DNA of 10,430 bases, from positions 1 to 10,430 of the forward strand of contig JALVIU010000238.1 of NCBI GenBank assembly GCA_027028665.1, given 5' to 3'. This document shows positions 5,926 through 10,430 of the stretch, piece by piece. Source of the DNA: Candidatus Atribacteria bacterium (GTDB lineage Bacteria > Atribacterota > JALVIU01). Within the stretch, counting starts at the first letter, position 1. Every line of letters starts with the position of its first letter. The position numbers and the translations under genes were made by a program. The notes under the pieces were generated by a model. The model was given only the letters and a program-made list of their open reading frames with translations. It did no database searches and was not told the origin of the DNA.

Positions 5926-8724
5926 CTATGTTAAATACTTATCAATTATTTCTAAAAATTTTTTCATATCCAAAGGTTTTTTTAAAAAGTCAGAAAAGCC
6001 TGATTTTTTTGTCTTTTCTATATTATTCTCCATAACATCTGCACTTACTGCAACAACAGGAATATTTTTAAGCTCGGGGATCTTTTTTAGTTTTTTTAAT
6101 ACCTTATGTCCATTTATATCTGGAAGGTTTATATCTAAGAGTATAAGGTTAGGTCTTTGGGCTATGGCTAACTCAATACCTATTCTCCCTTGTGCTGCAT
6201 GGATAAGTTTGATATTTGTTCGTGCAAGAAGCATACGCTCTACAACCCTGGTATTTGAAAGATTATCCTCTATGTATAGGATCTTCTTTTCCTCTTGATA
6301 TGTCTTTTTGAGAACAATATTTCTTTCTTTATTCTCTTTACCTTTCTTATTTTCGGTATCTGAAGTAATAGGAAATATAAGTGAGAAACTACTGCCTATA
6401 CCTAAGCTGCTTTCTACTTCTATCTTTCCGTTCATAAGCTCTATAAGTTTCTTTACAACGGTAAGTCCTATACCTGTTCCTTCTATATTTGAGGATTCTC
6501 TGCCTAAACGCTCAAATGGTTCAAACAATTTTTTTATTTTATCACGGTGTATCCCGATTCCACTATCTTCTATTGTTATTTTTACTTTATTATCCGTAAT
6601 TTTTTTAAAATCTATTTTTACCCAACCTTCATCTTTATTGTACTTTATAGCATTTGAAAATATATTTATTAAGATCTGACGCAGACGGGTATAATCTGCT
6701 ATAACATATATTTTTTCTTTTTCATTTGCATTATTAATGATCTTTATATTTCTCTTAGAAGCAATAGGTTGAACAAGATTTATTACTTCAGTTATTAAAG
6801 ATTGAAGAAGGATAGGTTTCATAGAAAGGGCAACTTTTCCAGATTCTATTCGTGAAATATCAAGAATATCGTTTACAAGTTCTAATAGGTGTTTTCCCGA
6901 TCTTAATATATCCTCTATAGCCTCTTTTTGTTCTTCGGTAAGTTCCCCAAGTAAACCCTCTTCTAATATTTGAGAGAAACCCAATATTCCATTTAAAGGA
7001 GTGCGAAGTTCATGGCTCATGCGGGAGAGAAATTCGCTTTTTGCAGCACTTGCAGCATCCGCTCTCTTTTTTGCCTCAATAAGTCTTCTTTCTATTTCTA
7101 TTCTTGTCTTTTGTTCCATTTTTAAAGCTATGAGATCTGCTACATATTTTGCAAATAGTTCCTCTTCCACTGTCCATTCTCTGTCTTTATTAAAGGACTC
7201 GAAGGATAAGATTCCTATAAGATCATTGCCTGATCTTATAGGAATATCTATGGAACTCCTCTCTATTTTTTGATTATTTAGACCGTGTTCTTGGATGTAT
7301 TTATCTAATTCAGCTCTTATTTCTGCATTATGTTTAGGGCTTATTATAAAAGTTTCTACTTCTTTGTTTTTTGCAGCTTGAAAATATAGAGGGAGTGATT
7401 CCTCATAAGAGATGTAACCATCGGTAAATCTATCTTCGTCTTTTAGGTATATGAATTTAGGTATGAGTGCGTTTTTTTCCTCGTTGAATATAAGAATTAT
7501 TATTTTATCAAGATCTAAAATTACAGCAGTTTTTTTGAGCAGTTTCTTTATAAATTCGTCTAACTCTTTTTGTGAAGCGATATCTTTTTTTGTCATCTCT
7601 AAAAATACCTTAAATGCCTCTTTTAGTTTTTGATTTCTTTCCTCAAGGAACTTTTCATACTGTTTTCTCTTGGTAACATCATAGAAAAATATCCTTGCTA
7701 TGCCTTCTTCTGAAAAGTAAGAGACCCTTACCTCGTATATATGGCCTTTTCTTTCTATTTCATTTATAAAAAATCTCTTTGAATCTTTTTTTGATTCTTC
7801 TTTTTCTATAGTTTTTAAGTAGACGTTGAATAGTTCTGCATCTTTATTTTTATCAAAGACCTTCTTTGCCGCGGGATTCATATAAAGAATTACGCCATCT
7901 GAATTTATCTCTACGATAGGATCTATGAATTCTTCAGGAAATGCAGAAAGACGAAGAATTTCTTTCTTTAGGTTTATTGTTTCTGTAACGTCTCTTTTGA
8001 AGGCTGCAAAATTTATAATTTCTCCATCTGCACTAAAGATGGGAAATATTATATTATACTCTTGATAGAGGGTACCATCTTTTTTCTTATTTGTAATGCG
8101 TCCTCTCCACGTTTTTCCTGAGGCAATAGTATCCCATAGTTCTCTATAAAACTCTTTATCGTGTTTTCCACTTTTTAATATCCTCATATTTTTCCCTATT
8201 GCTTCATCCTTGCTGTATCCTGTGAGTCGTGTAAAGGCAGGGTTTATATATAGGATATTGCCCTTTAGATCTGTTAGGGTAAGGGGATAATCAGATTGTT
8301 CTATTATCTGAATAAGTTTATTTAGATTAAATTCTTTGGATTCTTGTGTGTATTCTTTTGTGAAGAAGAAGGTAATAAATAATTTATTGTTTTTATATAG
8401 TTTATGAAAGATACCCCCTATATGAACAATCTTATACCTATCAATGATTATACTTAATTCTCTATGGAGTTGGACCCTACTCTTTCCTTCTTCTATGAGT
8501 TGTTTAAATACTTTATCAATAAGCTCTGCACTTCCTTCTAAGAATAATTCTCTGTAGTAAGTCCCTTTTAGATCTTTGTGGTTTAATATGTTATACGCAG
8601 ATTCATTTGCCCATACTACATATTTGTGGTTATCAAAGATAATAAGTGGGGTAGGGAGTTCATAGGCCAGATTTCCAATTATATCAGAAATTATTTTCTT
8701 ATTTTCTTTGATTACGTAGTCCAT
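5926..8724 (-). CDS. Soluble hybrid histidine kinase (PAS-PAS-PAS-GAF-HisKA-HATPase-REC)
   Basis: This is a 932-residue cytoplasmic sensor kinase with no membrane segment. In order it has a divergent PAS (about 18-124), a classic PAS/PAC (135-252; GNILYINPAFTRLTGYS, then FKRDVTE), a third PAS (256-354; SDGVILYMNPAAKKVF, then YDVTKRK), a coiled coil, a GAF domain (384-539), and the kinase core. The phospho-His is 571 (FLSRMSHELRTPLNG), the N-box Asn is 691, and the ATP lid has DSGIGI (720-725) and GTGIGL (749-754). A C-terminal receiver has E819/D820, phospho-Asp864, Ser894 and K916. A TTG at 8742 would add six residues. I chose the ATG at 8724 because TTG would start only a few bases after the predicted transcription start and has no ribosome site, while the ATG has GGGGG 11 bases upstream. 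There is no HPt or DNA-binding domain, so an HPt partner is needed; the next gene encodes one. The signal sensed is unknown. Confidence 0.93.
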   Translation of the reverse strand: MDYVIKENKKIISDIIGNLAYELPTPLIIFDNHKYVVWANESAYNILNHKDLKGTYYRELFLEGSAELIDKVFKQLIEEGKSRVQLHRELSIIIDRYKIVHIGGIFHKLYKNNKLFITFFFTKEYTQESKEFNLNKLIQIIEQSDYPLTLTDLKGNILYINPAFTRLTGYSKDEAIGKNMRILKSGKHDKEFYRELWDTIASGKTWRGRITNKKKDGTLYQEYNIIFPIFSADGEIINFAAFKRDVTETINLKKEILRLSAFPEEFIDPIVEINSDGVILYMNPAAKKVFDKNKDAELFNVYLKTIEKEESKKDSKRFFINEIERKGHIYEVRVSYFSEEGIARIFFYDVTKRKQYEKFLEERNQKLKEAFKVFLEMTKKDIASQKELDEFIKKLLKKTAVILDLDKIIILIFNEEKNALIPKFIYLKDEDRFTDGYISYEESLPLYFQAAKNKEVETFIISPKHNAEIRAELDKYIQEHGLNNQKIERSSIDIPIRSGNDLIGILSFESFNKDREWTVEEELFAKYVADLIALKMEQKTRIEIERRLIEAKKRADAASAAKSEFLSRMSHELRTPLNGILGFSQILEEGLLGELTEEQKEAIEDILRSGKHLLELVNDILDISRIESGKVALSMKPILLQSLITEVINLVQPIASKRNIKIINNANEKEKIYVIADYTRLRQILINIFSNAIKYNKDEGWVKIDFKKITDNKVKITIEDSGIGIHRDKIKKLFEPFERLGRESSNIEGTGIGLTVVKKLIELMNGKIEVESSLGIGSSFSLIFPITSDTENKKGKENKERNIVLKKTYQEEKKILYIEDNLSNTRVVERMLLARTNIKLIHAAQGRIGIELAIAQRPNLILLDINLPDINGHKVLKKLKKIPELKNIPVVAVSADVMENNIEKTKKSGFSDFLKKPLDMKKFLEIIDKYLT
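7211..7245. repeat. Perfect 15-bp inverted repeat inside the soluble kinase gene
   Basis: The arms 7211-7225 and 7231-7245 are exact reverse complements with a 5-base loop (TTGCC on the + strand). They fall in codons 494-505 of the soluble kinase gene, in the last conserved strand of the GAF domain (IPIRSGNDLIGI). There is no U-tract on the mRNA side, so this is not an ordinary terminator. It may be a coincidence of codon choice around a conserved motif, or an mRNA structure. Confidence 0.6.
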
Positions 8725-8753
8725 ATAGATATAAGCCCCCAAATATATGTTTT

Positions 8754-8782
8754 ATTATAATATCAATAAACTAATATGTCAA
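8754..8782 (-). promoter_or_regulatory. Consensus housekeeping-sigma promoter for the two-kinase operon
   Basis: On the minus strand a perfect -35 box TTGACA (8777-8782) is followed after exactly 17 bases by a perfect -10 box TATAAT (8754-8759). Transcription should start near 8747, giving a leader of about 23 bases that contains GGGGG (8736-8740) before the ATG at 8724. The upstream stretch is very A+T-rich and could act as an UP element, although the whole region is A+T-rich. A short leader argues against a riboswitch. The rest of the roughly 180-base gap between the kinase gene and fprA holds this promoter, the fprA terminator and otherwise featureless A+T-rich sequence. Confidence 0.85.
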
Positions 8783-8860
8783 TTAAATGATATTTTTATA
8801 ATAAATAAGTTTTTATAGAGAGTATAAGTATAAGAGAAATTATATTTTTATTATTGTTAT

Positions 8861-8907
8861 AAATATAGAGGTCCTGGGGAAAGGAATTCCCCAGGACCTC
8901 TATATTT
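8861..8907 (-). terminator. 21-bp perfect hairpin after fprA, probable intrinsic terminator
   Basis: The arms 8861-8881 and 8887-8907 are exact reverse complements with a 5-base loop. The stem has a GC-rich 12-bp core (GAGGTCCTGGGG) flanked by A+T-rich ends. Its 5' base on the minus strand is the last base of the fprA stop codon. The tail after the core in the fprA mRNA is TATATTTATAAC, a weak U-tract. On the other strand the tail TATATTTTATTG is also T-rich, so the element could act in both directions, though no + strand gene ends nearby. It separates the hrb-fprA unit from the kinase promoter about 80 bases further on. Confidence 0.75.
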
Positions 8908-10103
8908 TATTGTAAGCTTTTATGCCTTTCTGCAATATCTTTTACTAATCTGTCGAGTTCTTTAAAGTCTTTTTCTTCTGGGAGGCCTTTTATGATAACA
9001 GAAGGGATAAATTCTGCTTTTAGCGCAGAGAGTAATTCTTTTAGTGTATCTTCTAATCTCCCTCCCCATCCATAAGAACCTATGAATGATACGTATCTAG
9101 TTTTTGGTCTCAGTGCATTTATAAGATATGCAGTGGATACTATATTTGGATGAGGTCCTGCAAGCACCATAGGCGAACCTATTATAATTGTTGCTGCATC
9201 TACAAGTGCCATAGCGAGCTCTCCTATATCTGTTTTTGATATATTAAAGGGTTTTACACATATACCATTCTCCATTAATTTATTTACTACATAGTCTACC
9301 ATTTTTGCAGTACTTTCATGCATCGAGATATACGGAATAAGTACCTCATTTTTTACATTATCAGATACCCATTCTTCGTATATTCTTAAGATAGAACTTG
9401 CCTTAGAGTGCTTGTATATTACACCATGACTTGGTGCAACTACATCAATTTTTAATTCTTTAATTGTTTTTAAGTGTTTTTTAATATGATTTCTAAAAGG
9501 CATCATTATCTCTGCATAGTATCTTTTTACCTCTGGATATGCTTTAGGGTCATCTTCTGGTTCATTTTCTGCAAAGAGTGCACTTGTTGCAATATGAGAA
9601 CCGAGAAAATCACAGGTAAAGAGCACCCTATCTTCTTTTATATATGTAAACATTGTCTCTGGCCAGTGTACCCATGGAGCAAAGATGAACTCTAATGTCT
9701 TATCTCCAAGGGATAATGTTTCTCGATCTTTTATCGTAATGAATTTTTCTTCTGGTATTAGCAAAAGCTCTTGCAAGAAGCCCTTACATTTTTCATTTGT
9801 TACTACTTTGGCATCTGAATATAATTCAAGTATCTTTGGTATAGTACCTGAATGGTCCTGCTCTGCATGATTTGAGATTATATAATCTATCCTTGGTAAA
9901 TTTAAGGTGTTTAGATTTTGTAGTAACTCCTCTTCTTTGGTTGGATCCACTGTATCTATGAGCGCAATTTTCTCTGAGCCTTTTACTAAGTATGAATTAT
10001 AACTTGTACCGTCGGGTAGAGGAACTAATTCATCGAAGACTCTTCTGTCCCAATCAATTGCTCCTACAAAATATATGCCAGGCTTTATCTCTTTTACTGC
10101 CAT
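8907..10103 (-). CDS. fprA: Flavodiiron protein (A-type; O2/NO reductase)
   Basis: This cytoplasmic enzyme of anaerobes reduces O2 to water and/or NO to N2O, using electrons from rubredoxin. It is 398 residues, the standard two-domain length. The N-terminal metallo-beta-lactamase-like domain (1-245) carries the full diiron ligand set: H79-x-E81-x-D83 (with H84), H146, D165 and H226. The C-terminal flavodoxin domain (about 252-395) has the FMN phosphate loop SMHEST (260-265), GSPMVLAGPHP (309-319) and GSYGWGG (342-348). ATG at 10103 lies 2 bases after the upstream rubredoxin stop, with a good ribosome site GGAAGG, so the two are translated together. The adjacent rubredoxin-flavin reductase is the expected electron donor, as for FprA/Hrb of Moorella thermoacetica. 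The sequence does not tell whether O2 or NO is the preferred substrate. Confidence 0.96.
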   Translation of the reverse strand: MAVKEIKPGIYFVGAIDWDRRVFDELVPLPDGTSYNSYLVKGSEKIALIDTVDPTKEEELLQNLNTLNLPRIDYIISNHAEQDHSGTIPKILELYSDAKVVTNEKCKGFLQELLLIPEEKFITIKDRETLSLGDKTLEFIFAPWVHWPETMFTYIKEDRVLFTCDFLGSHIATSALFAENEPEDDPKAYPEVKRYYAEIMMPFRNHIKKHLKTIKELKIDVVAPSHGVIYKHSKASSILRIYEEWVSDNVKNEVLIPYISMHESTAKMVDYVVNKLMENGICVKPFNISKTDIGELAMALVDAATIIIGSPMVLAGPHPNIVSTAYLINALRPKTRYVSFIGSYGWGGRLEDTLKELLSALKAEFIPSVIIKGLPEEKDFKELDRLVKDIAERHKSLQ

Positions 10104-10105
10104 AC

Positions 10106-10430
10106 TTACCCTTCCTCTTCAAAGCTGTCTTTGCCTACACCACATACAGGGCATACCCAATCATCGGGTAATTCTTCAAATGAAGTTCCTGGGGCGATAC
10201 CATTATCAGGATCCCCAACCTCAGGATCATAAACATACCCACATACTGTACATACATATTTTTTCATATTACTTTCCTCCTTTTTATTCTTTTCTTCTTT
10301 AATATAAGTCGGTGCCGTTTTGGGTGATTTCCCTTTCTTTATTTCATGATAATATGCATAAGTCATAGGTTCTCCTTCCTGGAGTATATCGGCATCGACT
10401 ATTTCTCCCATAAAGATCAGATGGGTACTT
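10106..10430 (-). CDS. hrb: High-molecular-weight rubredoxin: flavin reductase-rubredoxin fusion (5' end outside window)
   Basis: This protein passes electrons from NAD(P)H through a flavin domain to a rubredoxin iron centre and on to FprA. Only the last 107 codons are visible, and the frame is open to the window edge at 10430. The ATG at 10411 is therefore not the start: the upstream codons (THLIF) continue the flavin reductase domain. Visible parts are the flavin reductase C-terminus ([34 protein letters not shown]), a charged linker rich in Lys/Glu, and a complete 53-residue rubredoxin. The rubredoxin has CTVCG (Cys6 and Cys9 of the domain), [20 protein letters not shown] and CPVCG (Cys39 and Cys42), so all four iron-binding cysteines are present. 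It resembles Hrb of Moorella. The stop lies 2 bases before fprA, indicating one operon. An internal ribosome site may also produce the rubredoxin alone. Confidence 0.92.
   Translation of the reverse strand, partial: STHLIFMGEIVDADILQEGEPMTYAYYHEIKKGKSPKTAPTYIKEEKNKKEESNMKKYVCTVCGYVYDPEVGDPDNGIAPGTSFEELPDDWVCPVCGVGKDSFEEEG
10265..10281 (-). promoter_or_regulatory. Internal ribosome binding site and ATG for a free rubredoxin
   Basis: Within the fusion gene, minus strand, a perfect AGGAGG (10276-10281) precedes an in-frame ATG (10265-10267) by 8 bases, the best spacing for initiation. The ATG encodes the Met of [10 protein letters not shown], exactly where a stand-alone rubredoxin would begin, and would yield a 53-residue protein ending at 10106. 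The site itself is translated as part of the Lys/Glu linker. This could be live dual initiation or a relic of two genes fused in frame; the sequence alone cannot decide. It is the strongest ribosome site that I noticed in the window. Confidence 0.6.

Noticed and set aside
5921-6679. Open frames on the + strand opposite the soluble kinase (5921-6298 and 6308-6679)
   Set aside because: They lie antisense to well-supported receiver and ATPase domain codons, read as low-complexity Ser/Phe/Ile-rich translations and show no family motif.
7211-7245. The intragenic 15-bp hairpin as a terminator
   Set aside because: No U-tract follows on the mRNA strand, and it lies in the middle of an intact coding region.
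8725-8742. TTG start at 8742 for the soluble kinase, adding six residues
   Set aside because: It would start only about 5 bases from the predicted transcription start, has no ribosome site, and the ATG at 8724 follows GGGGG at workable spacing.
8751-8770. Short TTTATT/AATAAA inverted repeat around the -10 box as an operator
   Set aside because: Only six A/T pairs with an 8-base gap in very A+T-rich DNA; expected by chance.

Overview
The window looks like a chromosomal segment of a low-GC, anaerobic, probably thermophilic bacterium. The DNA is strongly A+T-rich, arginine is mostly AGA/AGG and isoleucine often ATA, the protein surfaces are rich in Lys/Glu/Ile, and there is an anaerobe-type oxygen/NO defence locus (flavodiiron protein plus a flavin reductase-rubredoxin fusion). 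The combination suggests Dictyoglomus or a thermophilic relative of the Firmicutes. That name is a guess from recall; no ribosomal RNA or other decisive marker is present.

Positions 1-2974 (+ strand) hold the end of a tightly overlapping operon: ecfA1 (5' end outside the window), ecfA2, ecfT and truA. The first three encode the ATPase pair and transmembrane coupling protein of an energy-coupling factor (ECF) vitamin/metal importer. No substrate-binding S component is present, so this is probably a shared (group II) module. TruA modifies tRNA and usually travels with this module next to the ribosomal protein cluster. Every junction in this block overlaps by 4-10 bases.

Positions 2981-8724 (- strand) hold two large hybrid histidine kinases separated by 20 bases, transcribed towards truA. 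The upstream one (932 residues) is soluble: three PAS-like regions, a GAF domain, kinase core and receiver. The downstream one (974 residues) has a seven-helix membrane sensor, PAS, kinase core, a degenerate receiver, an intact receiver and a C-terminal HPt domain. Neither carries a DNA-binding output, so the final response regulator must be encoded elsewhere. A textbook promoter (TTGACA, 17-base spacer, TATAAT) lies just upstream of the first kinase and helps fix its start codon.

Positions 8861-10430 (- strand) hold a gene for a high-molecular-weight rubredoxin (flavin reductase plus rubredoxin; its 5' end lies outside the window), followed after 2 bases by the flavodiiron protein fprA and a 21-bp perfect hairpin overlapping the fprA stop codon. 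The expected electron path is NAD(P)H to flavin reductase, to rubredoxin, to FprA, to O2 or NO. A strong AGGAGG site inside the fusion gene sits at ideal spacing before an in-frame ATG at the first residue of the rubredoxin domain, so free rubredoxin may also be made from this gene.

The observations most worth following up are this internal rubredoxin start, the composite phosphorelay formed by the two kinases (including the dead receiver), and the Gln in place of the switch His in EcfA1. I did not see a mobile element, CRISPR array, tRNA or rRNA.
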